Below, one piece after another: positions 31,588 through 40,243 of a stretch of 64,000 bases of DNA. The notes under the pieces are model-generated. The model had not been told where the DNA came from, ran no database searches, and worked only from the letters and a program-made list of their open reading frames with translations. The DNA comes from Azospirillum sp. 51_20. GTDB lineage: Bacteria > Pseudomonadota > Alphaproteobacteria > RF32 > CAG-239. Where the stretch lies: positions 41,584 through 105,583 of the forward strand of contig MNTV01000019.1 in NCBI GenBank assembly GCA_001917175.1, given 5' to 3'. Position 1 is the stretch's first letter. The number at the start of each line of letters is the position of its first letter. Both the position numbers and the translations under genes were made by a program.

Positions 31588-32361
31588 TTAAATACTGAAC
31601 CAATAAGCCAAAATCAGATAGACAAACGGGGCGGTAAAAATCATCCCGTCAATGCGGTCGAAGACGCCGCCGTGACCGGGAATGAGCGTGCCGGAATCCT
31701 TTACCCCCAGATAACGCTTGATAGCGGACTCAACCAGGTCGCCGATTTGTTCCAACACCGCCAGCAGTGCCCCGGCAACCGCCAGACGCCAGTCGTTCAG
31801 GCCGAAAAAGTACAGATATCCCCAGCAGCAGAGAGCAGCCAGAGCCATCCCGCCGAAAAGGCCGGACCAGGTTTTGTTGGGACTGATCTTCGGCGCCAGT
31901 TTCGGCCCTTTGACGCTCTTGCCGACGACGTAACCGCCGATGTCGGTGGCCCAGATGATCAGCACGAAACACAAAATATGAAAAGCGGTGATGTAATAAA
32001 TCCACATCAGAGAACCGATACCGACGGTAATATAAGGCACGCCGAGCGTCAGCAGCCGACGGTGCTCCTCATCTTTGGCCTTAAACCACACCAGAAGCGT
32101 GGCAAACAAAAGCATAATGCAGATACCGAGCCAGGAATTGAGCATCAGCGCCACCGCCACTGAGGCAGTATAGACCACGGCATAGACCGAAGGCCTCTTG
32201 TTGGCGACCATGGTGCTCCATTCCCACGAAAGCAGCGCGCCGACGGAAAGCAGCATCAATACCACGTACGGATAGCCGAAATAAAGACCGGCAATCACCA
32301 GCGGCGCCATTATCAGAGCCGTTGCCGTTCTTAACAAAATGTTGGATTTAGTTTTTGCCAT
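31588..32361 (-). CDS. cdsA: Phosphatidate cytidylyltransferase CdsA
   Basis: 257 residues from ATG 32361 (MAKTKSNILLRTATA), with about eight membrane helices. The C-terminal CDP-alcohol signature is intact: SAIKRYLGVKD followed by IPGHGGVFDRIDG. It makes CDP-diacylglycerol. The start overlaps the end of uppS by 14 bp and has GGGAGAG upstream, implying translational coupling. A longer frame starting at 32631 runs over uppS and is an artefact. Confidence 0.96.
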   Translation of the reverse strand: MAKTKSNILLRTATALIMAPLVIAGLYFGYPYVVLMLLSVGALLSWEWSTMVANKRPSVYAVVYTASVAVALMLNSWLGICIMLLFATLLVWFKAKDEEHRRLLTLGVPYITVGIGSLMWIYYITAFHILCFVLIIWATDIGGYVVGKSVKGPKLAPKISPNKTWSGLFGGMALAALCCWGYLYFFGLNDWRLAVAGALLAVLEQIGDLVESAIKRYLGVKDSGTLIPGHGGVFDRIDGMIFTAPFVYLILAYWFSI

Positions 32362-33061
32362 ATCTTCTCTCCCGCGTGTTAAAATCGGCGATAATCTTCT
32401 CCAGTTCCGCCCGATTGAAATCGGGCCATAAGACTTCGCTGAAATAAAATTCGGCATAGGCGCCCTGCCATAACAGGTAGTTGCTGATCCGCCGTTCCCC
32501 GCTGGTGCGCACCACCAGATCCGGATCCGGAATATCTTTTGTATACAACAAATTGGAGAATAAATGTTCATCCACTTCGTCAAGTTTGATTTCACCCGCG
32601 CGAACCAGTTTGGCCGTCCGTTTGACGGCATTTAATATCTCCTGTCTGGCACCGTAGCTGACCGCCAGACACAATGTGAGATCCGTGTTGGCCGCCGTCT
32701 GGTTTTCGATCCGCTGCATGCTGTCGGCAATGTCCTTGTCCAGCATGCCGCGTTCGCCGATAAAAATAATGCGGACGTTGTTTTTCTGAATTTCCTGCAA
32801 ATCGTTTTTCAGATATTCGCGCAAAAGCCCCATCAGAGTGGCGACTTCTTCCGCGTCTCGTTGCCAGTTTTCGGTGGAAAAAGCGTAAAGGGTGAGATAT
32901 TTTATCCCGAGGTCTTTGGCATCGCGGCAGACCTGTTCCAGAGTTTCCGCCCCTTTGCGATGACCGGCGGCCGCCGGCAGCCCGCGCCTGCGGGCCCAAC
33001 GGCGGTTGCCGTCCATAATGATGGCCAGATGCCGTAATCTGTTAGTTTGATCGTTGCTCAA
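32348..33061 (-). CDS. uppS: Undecaprenyl diphosphate synthase UppS
   Basis: 237 residues. Contains the active-site IIMDGNRRWARRRG (Asp at about 17), the HRKGAETL segment and RTSGERRISNYLLWQ. It makes the C55 lipid carrier for peptidoglycan and LPS. The start is probably TTG at 33061, because the next ATG is inside the IIMDGN motif; a GGGG lies upstream at a reasonable distance. It starts 16 bp after the frr stop and overlaps cdsA. Confidence 0.96.
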   Translation of the reverse strand: MSNDQTNRLRHLAIIMDGNRRWARRRGLPAAAGHRKGAETLEQVCRDAKDLGIKYLTLYAFSTENWQRDAEEVATLMGLLREYLKNDLQEIQKNNVRIIFIGERGMLDKDIADSMQRIENQTAANTDLTLCLAVSYGARQEILNAVKRTAKLVRAGEIKLDEVDEHLFSNLLYTKDIPDPDLVVRTSGERRISNYLLWQGAYAEFYFSEVLWPDFNRAELEKIIADFNTRERRYGKN

Positions 33062-33077
33062 CTTGAAAACCCCGGCC

Positions 33078-33644
33078 TTATACCTGCATAATGTCTTTTT
33101 CTTTTTGCGCCAGAGCGTCGTCTATCTTTTTGACGAACTCATCGGTAAACTTCTGGATTTCGTCGTTAAAACGTTTTTCCTCGTCTTCGGAAATCTCATT
33201 GTCCTTTTTCAGCTTTTTAATGCCGTCAAGAGCATCGCGGCGGATGTTGCGGACGGCCACCTTGCCCTGCTCGGCATATTTGCCGGCCACCTTGACCAGT
33301 TCCTTACGGCGTTCTTCCGACAACGGCGGAATCGGAATGCGGATCAGCTGGCCGTCGGAAGCCGGGTTCAGCCCCAGATCAGACTCCATGATCGCCTTTT
33401 CCACCGCTTTGGCCAGACCGCGATCCCAGACGCTGACGGAAAGACAGCGCGGATCGGGAACGCTGATGGTTCCGACCTGGGAAATAGGCGTCATTGAACC
33501 GTAGGCGTCCACCATAATTCCGTCAAGCAGACTGGCATGGGCGCGGCCGGCCCGCAGGCTGCCGAAATCGGCCCGCAGCGTTTCCAGCGTCTTTTCCATT
33601 CTGGTTTTGGTGTTTTCTTTTATTTGGCTGTAATCTGACATCAT
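33078..33644 (-). CDS. frr: Ribosome recycling factor
   Basis: 188 residues, the normal length. Typical features are the MEKTLETLRADFGSLRAGRAHASLL start, the hinge region ISVPDPRCLSVSVWD, and the C-terminal helix with VRNIRRDALDGIKKLKK. AGAGG precedes two adjacent ATGs at 33644 and 33641; either could be used. It follows pyrH by 11 bp. Confidence 0.97.
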   Translation of the reverse strand: MMSDYSQIKENTKTRMEKTLETLRADFGSLRAGRAHASLLDGIMVDAYGSMTPISQVGTISVPDPRCLSVSVWDRGLAKAVEKAIMESDLGLNPASDGQLIRIPIPPLSEERRKELVKVAGKYAEQGKVAVRNIRRDALDGIKKLKKDNEISEDEEKRFNDEIQKFTDEFVKKIDDALAQKEKDIMQV

Positions 33645-33655
33645 ATACCTCTTGA

Positions 33656-34366
33656 TTATTTAATGATTGTAAATTCACCCTGTCCGGTCACCGCATTCAA
33701 CAGCGCGTTTTCCCCCTTCTGGGCAAAGACCACGATCGGGATCCGGTTGTCTTTGGCCAGCGACACGGCCGTCAGGTCCATCACCCCGAGCCCTTTGGAG
33801 ATGACTTCGTCATAGCTTATTTCGTTATATTTGACCGCACCGGCGTTTTGTCGCGGGTCCGCGTCATAAACGCCGTCCACCTGGGTCGCCTTCAGCAGCG
33901 CGTCGCATTTCATCTCGGAAGCGCGAAGGGCGGCGCCGGTGTCGGTGGTAAAATAGGGACAGCCGGTGCCGGCGGCAAAGATCAGCACCCGGTTTTTCTG
34001 CAAATGGCGCAGTGCCCGGCGGTAAATGTAGTCCTCGCAAACTTCGGGAATGCTCAGCCCGGACAAGACCCGCGCCTCAATTCCAAGCTTTTCCAAAGCG
34101 TTTTGCAAATAAAGAGCGTTCATGACGGTAGCCAGCATGCCGACCTGGTCGGCAACCGAACGGTCCAGCCCTTTCGAAGCTTCTTTGGCGCCGCGGAAAA
34201 TGTTGCCGCCGCCGACGACCAGGCAGACTTCCACGCCGAGCCCGCGCACTTCCCTGATTTGCGCGGCCAGCGAGCGGATTACGCCGTCGTCCATGCCGAA
34301 CGCTTTGTCGCCCATCAGGCCTTCGCCCGAAAGCTTCAGCAGAATACGTTTATATAAAGGTTTCAT
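33656..34366 (-). CDS. pyrH: UMP kinase PyrH
   Basis: 236 residues; amino-acid-kinase fold that makes UDP for pyrimidine synthesis. KRILLKLSGEGLMGD at the N-terminus, VVGGGNIFRG (nucleotide/UMP binding), and TGCPYFTTDTGAALRASEM in the centre are diagnostic. It is the first visible gene of the operon. The usual upstream pair rpsB-tsf is absent and the next gene is divergent, so the promoter should lie in 34367-34565. Confidence 0.97.
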   Translation of the reverse strand: MKPLYKRILLKLSGEGLMGDKAFGMDDGVIRSLAAQIREVRGLGVEVCLVVGGGNIFRGAKEASKGLDRSVADQVGMLATVMNALYLQNALEKLGIEARVLSGLSIPEVCEDYIYRRALRHLQKNRVLIFAAGTGCPYFTTDTGAALRASEMKCDALLKATQVDGVYDADPRQNAGAVKYNEISYDEVISKGLGVMDLTAVSLAKDNRIPIVVFAQKGENALLNAVTGQGEFTIIK

Positions 34367-34565
34367 CTGTCACCCTGACGTTTTGTTGCAACTTTGATGT
34401 GGCCTTATATTAACCGATTAAATCGGTTTGTCATCAACATTTTGCTTTTTTTTACCAAGAAAACTTCGGACGGCCGATTAATACCGGCGGCCCAAAAGGT
34501 TGAAAGCGGCCGGCCCGATCATATATTGCATGAGAAATCGACGTTATCAACAAAAGGAGAAAAAA

Positions 34566-35273
34566 ATGGAAGAACAAGTCACCGTCAACATGCCGGCTCT
34601 GGGCGACAAGGCGCCGGCATTCAAAGCCGTAACCACCACCGGGGAAATCAACTTTCCCGACGATTACCGGGGCAAATGGGTAGTTCTGTTTTCGCACCCG
34701 GCCGACTTTACGCCGGTCTGCACTTCGGAAATTGCCACTTTTGCCGCCATGCGCGACGATTTTCACGAACTAAACACCGAACTGATCGGACTTTCGATCG
34801 ACAGCAACAACTCGCATCTGGCCTGGATCAAGGAAATTCAGGACAACATCCGGTTCGGCAAATACGACGGACAGCCGGTCGACTTTCCGATCATCGCCGA
34901 CATCAAGGCCGAAGTCGCCCGCAAATACGGCATGGTTCATCCGAGCATGAGCGACACCAAAGCCGTGCGTGCCGTCTTTATCATTGACGACGAAGGATAC
35001 ATCCGCACCATTTTGTACTATCCGCAGACCACCGGACGCAATTTCGACGAAATCAAACGGGTAATCGAAGCCCTGCAGGTAACCGACCGTTACGGCGTTT
35101 CCACCCCGGCCGACTGGCAGCCGGGAAAAGACATTCTGCTCGGCTGTCCGTCGGAATTAAAAGGCATGAACGAACGGATCAATGAGCAAAAGGGCAACGA
35201 CGAATGCCAGGAATGGTTTTTCTGCATGGACAAAGGCGACAAATACGCCGCCCGAAAGCAGGCCGCGAAATAA
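34566..35273 (+). CDS. Peroxiredoxin, Prx6/archaeal type
   Basis: 235 residues. The peroxidatic Cys is in SHPADFTPVCTSE (Cys52 counted from MEEQ). A C-terminal pair CQEWFFC (CX5C) near residues 216-222 matches the resolving cysteines of archaeal-type Prx6-clade enzymes. It reduces H2O2 and alkyl hydroperoxides in the cytoplasm and is common in anaerobes. GGAG precedes the ATG; a longer TTG-initiated frame is rejected. It is followed 72 bp later by elbB and is divergent from pyrH. Confidence 0.95.
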   Translation: MEEQVTVNMPALGDKAPAFKAVTTTGEINFPDDYRGKWVVLFSHPADFTPVCTSEIATFAAMRDDFHELNTELIGLSIDSNNSHLAWIKEIQDNIRFGKYDGQPVDFPIIADIKAEVARKYGMVHPSMSDTKAVRAVFIIDDEGYIRTILYYPQTTGRNFDEIKRVIEALQVTDRYGVSTPADWQPGKDILLGCPSELKGMNERINEQKGNDECQEWFFCMDKGDKYAARKQAAK

Positions 35274-35345
35274 ACGTTGATTTTCCGCCCTGGCGGATAT
35301 AAAAATTAAAGACAAAGCCAAGTTCTAACCTACAGGAGGATGAAA

Positions 35346-36014
35346 ATGTCTGTTTCCGAAAAGAAAATTGCCGTCGTGCTTGCCGGCTGCGGCGTGTTTG
35401 ACGGCAGTGAAATTCACGAGGCAACCTGCACGCTGCTCAATATTGCCGCCCAGGGCGCAAGTTATCAGTGCTTTGCCCCGAATATCCGACAGCCGATGGT
35501 GGTCAACCACTATACCAAAGCGGCCGAACCCGATGAATCGCGCAACGTGCTGACGGAAGCGGCCAGAATCGCCCGCGGCAACATCAAAAGCCTGGCCGAA
35601 TTCAACCCCGACCAGTTTGACGCGGTAATCTTCCCCGGCGGACAGGGCGCGGCCAAAAACCTCTGCGACTTTGCGGTCAAAGGCGCTGCCTGCGACGTCA
35701 ATCCCGACGTGGAACAGGCGCTTGTCATCGCTTATGAAAAGCAGATGCCGATCGGCGCCATCTGCATCGCCCCGGCGCTGGTTGCCCGCGTGCTCGGCCG
35801 CCACGGCATTACCGTTACCATCGGCAACGATCCGAAAACGGCGGCCGAAATCGAAAAAACCGGCGCCCGGCACCAGAATTGCGAAGTGGAAAACGTCTGC
35901 GTGGACCATGCCCACAAAATCGTCACCACGCCGGCCTACATGCTGGCGCATTCAATCGCCGAAGTTAACGAAGGCATCCGCAAACTGGTGGCGGAAGTAT
36001 TGAAATTAAGCTGA
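35346..36014 (+). CDS. elbB: ElbB-type DJ-1/PfpI glutamine amidotransferase-like protein
   Basis: 222 residues; class I glutamine-amidotransferase-like fold. It has the family start VLAGCGVFDGSEIHEA, FPGGQGAAKNLCDFA, and the nucleophile elbow GAICIAPALVARV containing the reactive Cys. E. coli ElbB has glyoxalase activity and was linked to isoprenoid synthesis. Of the two nearby ATGs, 35346 sits 6 nt after GGAGG and is preferred. The last 9 bp overlap the 3' end of the convergent synthase gene. Confidence 0.93.
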   Translation: MSVSEKKIAVVLAGCGVFDGSEIHEATCTLLNIAAQGASYQCFAPNIRQPMVVNHYTKAAEPDESRNVLTEAARIARGNIKSLAEFNPDQFDAVIFPGGQGAAKNLCDFAVKGAACDVNPDVEQALVIAYEKQMPIGAICIAPALVARVLGRHGITVTIGNDPKTAAEIEKTGARHQNCEVENVCVDHAHKIVTTPAYMLAHSIAEVNEGIRKLVAEVLKLS

Positions 36015-36854
36015 CAGCAGGTTTTTGAGCAAAATCCTTAACTTGCACCACTTGCTGACGCGCGGCTTGGGAGAAATGATTTCCCAGCCGCGTTTTTCCA
36101 TGATGTCAAAATATTTCCTGTAAAGATCGGTAATCAAGCGGATCGGACGGGCGGTCGTTTTTTCCTGTTTTTCCAAAATTTCATAAACCTTGCGGTAATT
36201 TTCGGCCGCAATACGGGCCAGTTCTCGCCGGGCCGCCGCCAGATTCTTGTCAACCACCACGCTTTTCGGATCGGTGGCGGATATGCCCGCTTTTTCCAAC
36301 AATTCCTGAGGAATGTACAAACGGCCGTTCTGCGCGTCTTCCTTCACGTTGAGCAGGATGTTGGTAATCTGAACGGCCAGTCCGAGGGAAGTCGAAAGTT
36401 CCCTGATCGTCTGCTCGTCGGTACAGCCGAAAACCCTCAGCGACAGGCTGCCGGTCATTCCGCCGACCCCGCGGCAATAGCCGGAAAGCTGTTTTAAGGT
36501 CGGCGCCTTGAGCGGATTGTCGATGTTGGCGGAAATGCTGTCGACCAGATTCAAGAATTCCGCTTTCGGCAATTTAAAACGCATGCAGTTTTTATAGATG
36601 CGGCGGCCGATGTCGGTGGCCGGCACCCTGCGCTCGAAAATGTTGTCCATTTCTTCGCGCCACATGCTTAAAATCTCCTGTTTTTCGGCCAGAGCCACCG
36701 GGCTTTCGACCACGTCTTCAAGATGGCGGACAAAGGCCAACAGCGTATAAAGCGCCTCGCGTTTGGCTTTGGGCAGAAACTGCATTCCCCAGAAAACCGT
36801 CCGGCCGCTGCCGTTTTTGATTTTACTGCGGACTATTTTTTTCAAATCTTTCAT
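36006..36854 (-). CDS. Squalene/phytoene synthase family protein (HpnC/HpnD-like) with altered Asp motifs
   Basis: 282 residues, all-helical isoprenoid synthase fold. Family landmarks are FLPKAKREALYTLLAFVRHLEDVVE (26-50), LSGYCRGVGGMTGSLS (123-138) and VQITNILLNVKEDAQNGRLYIP (161-182). In active enzymes the two Asp-rich motifs are usually DxxxD and D-V-x-E-D. Here they read EDVVE and NVKED, so each has lost at least one acid or position. It may therefore be catalytically altered. No other hopanoid or carotenoid gene is in the window. Convergent with elbB. Confidence 0.85.
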   Translation of the reverse strand: MKDLKKIVRSKIKNGSGRTVFWGMQFLPKAKREALYTLLAFVRHLEDVVESPVALAEKQEILSMWREEMDNIFERRVPATDIGRRIYKNCMRFKLPKAEFLNLVDSISANIDNPLKAPTLKQLSGYCRGVGGMTGSLSLRVFGCTDEQTIRELSTSLGLAVQITNILLNVKEDAQNGRLYIPQELLEKAGISATDPKSVVVDKNLAAARRELARIAAENYRKVYEILEKQEKTTARPIRLITDLYRKYFDIMEKRGWEIISPKPRVSKWCKLRILLKNLLSA

Positions 36855-36890
36855 AACGTCTAAATTCTTCCGTTTGTTTCTTCACTATAT

Positions 36891-38282
36891 TTAGGTCAAT
36901 CGGGAAGCAAAATCAACAGCTATTTTTGCCCCGCCGGTCTTGCCGGCCCATTCTTCCGCCGCCGCCAGCGCCCGCCGGCAATAGGCGTTTTTGCGTTCGA
37001 TTCCCTTGATTTTTCTAAACTTTCCGTTAGCCGTCACTTCACCGCGGATTTCCGGAAAAATGCCGAAGTTTATGTTCATCGGCTGAAAATCCTCAATGTT
37101 GACACACGCCGTCACATGCCCCAGCATGGCGCCGAACGCGGTTTCCGCCGGCGGCATCAGAACCGGCCGTTCCAGAGCTTCGCAGGCGGCAAAATAGCCT
37201 GCCATCAGCCCCACCGCAGCGCTCTCCACATATCCTTCGCAGCCGGTAATCTGCCCGGCGAAACGAATATTCGGCTGTGTTTTCAGCCGCAGTTCGCGGT
37301 CTAGAAGAAGCGGCGACTTGATAAAGGTATTCTTATGAATGCCGCCGAAACGGGCAAACTCGGCATTTTCCAACCCCGGAATCATGCGGAAAATTTCTTT
37401 TTGCGCGCCGTATTTCAACTTGGTCTGAAAACCGACGATGTTACGCAAAGTGTCGGCAAAATTGTCCTGCCGCAGCTGCACCACCGCATAGGGACGGCGG
37501 CCGGTATGCGGATCGGTCAGCCCGACCGGCTTCATCGGACCGAACAAAAGGGTGTCGCGGCCTCTTTCCGCCATCACCTCGATCGGCAGACAGCCGTCAA
37601 AATAATTCGGCTTTTCAAAATCGTGAAAAACTGCCTTTTCCGCAGCCAGCAGCGCGTCGACAAACCGGTAATATTCGTCTTCCGACAACGGACAATTGAT
37701 ATAGTCGCGGCCGTCCCCTTTGTCATAGCGCGACTGATACCACGCCACCTCCATGTTAATGCTGTCCTTAAACACCACCGGCGCAATCGCGTCGTAAAAC
37801 GACAGCGCCTGGCTGTCAACCCGCGAAAGAATGTCTTTTGCCAATGCCTCGGAAGTGAGCGGACCGGTGGCAACGATCACCTGTCCCCAGCCGGCCGGAG
37901 GCAGTGCGGAAACCTCCCCTTCTTCCACGCCGATCAGAGGATGGGCGCGGAGACGGCGGGTAATGAAATCGGAAAAAGCGTCGCGGTCAACCGCCAGGGC
38001 ACCGCCGGCAGGCACTTTGCAGGCATCGGCCGCCGCCATCACCAGAGAGCCGGCCAGCCGCATTTCCCGGTGCAGCAGTCCGACCGCATTGTGCTGATCG
38101 TCGTCCGAACGCAGCGAGTTGGAACAAACCAGTTCGGCAAACCCCGGCGCCCGGTGCGCGGGAGAATATTTTTGCGGCTTCATTTCGTGCAAAACGACCG
38201 GCACGCCGCGGCTGACGAGCTGCCAGGCGGCTTCGGAACCGGCCAGCCCGGCGCCGATGACATGAACGGGTTTGTTTTCCAT
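36891..38282 (-). CDS. trmFO: Methylene-THF-tRNA(uracil-5-)-methyltransferase TrmFO
   Basis: 463 residues; folate- and FAD-dependent enzyme making m5U54 in tRNA. N-terminal FAD motif [14 protein letters not shown] (8-21), the CSNSLRSDD segment, GGIHKNTFI and [15 protein letters not shown] in the C-terminal half, and [18 protein letters not shown] near the end. The length is normal for the family. It stands alone, with 36 bp to the preceding synthase gene on the same strand. Confidence 0.97.
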   Translation of the reverse strand: MENKPVHVIGAGLAGSEAAWQLVSRGVPVVLHEMKPQKYSPAHRAPGFAELVCSNSLRSDDDQHNAVGLLHREMRLAGSLVMAAADACKVPAGGALAVDRDAFSDFITRRLRAHPLIGVEEGEVSALPPAGWGQVIVATGPLTSEALAKDILSRVDSQALSFYDAIAPVVFKDSINMEVAWYQSRYDKGDGRDYINCPLSEDEYYRFVDALLAAEKAVFHDFEKPNYFDGCLPIEVMAERGRDTLLFGPMKPVGLTDPHTGRRPYAVVQLRQDNFADTLRNIVGFQTKLKYGAQKEIFRMIPGLENAEFARFGGIHKNTFIKSPLLLDRELRLKTQPNIRFAGQITGCEGYVESAAVGLMAGYFAACEALERPVLMPPAETAFGAMLGHVTACVNIEDFQPMNINFGIFPEIRGEVTANGKFRKIKGIERKNAYCRRALAAAEEWAGKTGGAKIAVDFASRLT

Positions 38283-38489
38283 CTTTTTCCTCTTTTCTTG
38301 TCAAAACATGCTTGTTTTATAGCCCGCGGAAGGCGAAATGTAAAGCGGCTTTTGAACGGCGCCGGCCGCAGCGCCGATTTTTTGCAAATTATCGTTTGCT
38401 ATTTTCGGAAAATAAATATAATATTGAAAAAAATCTGAAACGTAATATTGAAAAAGATTTTGACAAGAAACCACAAACCGGCTGACACA

Positions 38490-39632
38490 ATGAAAAAAAC
38501 ATTACTTTATCTTGCTGTTTTCTCGATCTTTTTCGTCTGCAACGCCCGGGCTGACGAAATGGACGCCATGTTGTTTGAACCGGCGCCGAAAATCACCGCC
38601 GCCAAAAAGAAACCCACGGCGCCGGCCAAAACTTTGATTGCGCCGTCGGTCAAGGGCGGCGTGGTGATGAAGCCGGAAGCTGTCAGCGACGCCGAATTTG
38701 AAAGCATTGAGGCAGCGCTGCCGGAAGAAGAGACCGCTCTGAGGGCGCCCGCCGTACAAAAACCGGCAGCCCTTTCAAACAAAACCGCCGGAAAAGGTAC
38801 CGCCAAAGGAAAAACGCAAAAATCGCTGACGGACGCCATCCGGGAAACGGCCGGGGAAGAAGAAGACGAAGGCAGCTCTCCGCTGGCCGGAACCTGGGTT
38901 GAAAAACTGGCCAACACCGCCCTTTCCTCTTCCAAGGAAGAAGACGAAGACGGCGGCGAAAACGGCCGCGGCGTCGGCAGCATCAACCTTGAAAGCATGG
39001 TCAAAAATTCCAAAAACGGCAACCGCCGCTCCAACGCCTCGGTCTTTGACATCTCCGGCATTATGCTCAGGATGAATTTGCCGCAGGCGGAAGCGACCAT
39101 GGCCAAGCGCGGTTTTAAAAAGGTTTCGCAGAAATTTGAAATTCCCAATTTTATCAAATGGCGTTTTGAGGAACAGTGCCGCAACGCCGGCGTGGTCGGT
39201 TACGAACGGCTGGCCAGCTGCGTGGTCAAGGCGGCAAAAGAAAACAACCACCAGTATGTCGAAAGCGAAAAATTCGTCAAATATGACACGCAGGAGGAAA
39301 TCAGCATCAGCCTGACCAGCAATTTTACCAACAACAAAATCTACAAAATCGTTTATAAGAGCATGTCGGCGCGCAAAATTCAGGGCAGCAGCCAGAAAGT
39401 GCAGTATCTGCGGGACATCAAGGTTTACGACTTCTGGCGCAAGATCAACCAGAAATACGGCGTACCGGACAACCGTGAAGACGTCATCTGGGGGATGGGC
39501 GGCAACAAGCCTTACATGAAAGCCGCCACCGGTTTTCTGCTGCTGGAAGACCCGATGCTCAAAGAACTTGACTATACCCGGATGTCGCGGGAAGACCAAA
39601 AATACATGAACACCAACCTCTATAACTTCTAA
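38490..39632 (+). CDS. Exported protein of unknown function
   Basis: 380 residues from ATG 38490 with a clear signal peptide (MKKTLLYLAVFSIFFVCNARA). Residues ~30-185 are low-complexity, Ala/Pro/Lys then Glu/Asp-rich, and probably unstructured. The C-terminal ~190 residues look folded: a LPQAEATMAKRGFKKVSQKF segment, two conserved-looking cysteines (EEQCRNAG, LASCVV), and NQKYGVPDNREDVIWGMGG. It is probably periplasmic. It precedes chpT by 8 bp, so the two may share a transcript. An upstream AT-rich stretch (38394-38422) has a TATAAT. Confidence 0.72.
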   Translation: MKKTLLYLAVFSIFFVCNARADEMDAMLFEPAPKITAAKKKPTAPAKTLIAPSVKGGVVMKPEAVSDAEFESIEAALPEEETALRAPAVQKPAALSNKTAGKGTAKGKTQKSLTDAIRETAGEEEDEGSSPLAGTWVEKLANTALSSSKEEDEDGGENGRGVGSINLESMVKNSKNGNRRSNASVFDISGIMLRMNLPQAEATMAKRGFKKVSQKFEIPNFIKWRFEEQCRNAGVVGYERLASCVVKAAKENNHQYVESEKFVKYDTQEEISISLTSNFTNNKIYKIVYKSMSARKIQGSSQKVQYLRDIKVYDFWRKINQKYGVPDNREDVIWGMGGNKPYMKAATGFLLLEDPMLKELDYTRMSREDQKYMNTNLYNF

Positions 39633-39640
39633 GAAGCAAA

Positions 39641-40243
39641 ATGGAAGACAAAATCAACATTTCGGAATTGATCTGCACCCGGATCAGCCATGACCTGATC
39701 GGCAACATCGGCGCCTTTGCCAACGCGGTCGAACTGCTGGAAGACGAAGACGACGACTTTATCGACGAAATCAAAAACACCCTGAAAACCAGTTCGGAGG
39801 TGTTGACCGCGCGGCTGAAATTTTTCCGCATGGCTTTCGGGCTGACCAACGCCAACCTGGAAAATATCGAAACCGTCAAAAAGGTGACCGAAGACTATCT
39901 GCAGACGCTGAACCTCAACCATCCGGTCAAGGCAGACATCAAAATCATCAACAGTCCGTTTAACCGCGCTGTCATGCTGGCCTGTATGTGCGCGGCGGAA
40001 GTCATTGTCCGCGGCGGAACGGTAAAAGTCAGCAGCACCCGGCAGGCAATCATCATTTCCGCCGTAAGCGACAGTCCGCTGGCACAAAACAAAATATCGG
40101 CCATGCAGACGATGCTGGAAGGCGGCACGCCGGAAAATATTTCCCAATATGCCCCGCTTTATTACCTGCAAAAAATTCTGAATGATGAAGAACGGAAGCT
40201 GACAATCGACGTTTTAAGCGGTTTTTCGCTTTTGATCAGTTAG
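39641..40243 (+). CDS. chpT: ChpT-type histidine phosphotransferase
   Basis: 200 residues. The N-terminal helix reads LICTRISHDLIGNIGAFANAVELLEDE, the dimerisation/His-phosphotransfer helix of ChpT (His in SHDLIG). The C-terminal half has the degenerate, ATP-lacking GHKL-like fold of the ChpT family (RAVMLACMCAAEVIVRGG...IIISAVSDSP). In Caulobacter and relatives ChpT passes phosphate from CckA to CtrA and CpdR, controlling the cell cycle. The family is essentially alphaproteobacterial and is the strongest taxonomic marker here. Neither cckA nor ctrA is in the window. Confidence 0.85.
   Translation: MEDKINISELICTRISHDLIGNIGAFANAVELLEDEDDDFIDEIKNTLKTSSEVLTARLKFFRMAFGLTNANLENIETVKKVTEDYLQTLNLNHPVKADIKIINSPFNRAVMLACMCAAEVIVRGGTVKVSSTRQAIIISAVSDSPLAQNKISAMQTMLEGGTPENISQYAPLYYLQKILNDEERKLTIDVLSGFSLLIS

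Noticed and set aside
31588..32631. Long version of CdsA (347 residues)
   Set aside because: The extra 90 residues overlap uppS in another frame and are not membrane-like; ATG 32361 has a good ribosome site.
34410..34425. CtrA box upstream of the peroxiredoxin
   Set aside because: TTAACCGATTAA has a 4-bp rather than 7-bp spacer between the TTAA halves.
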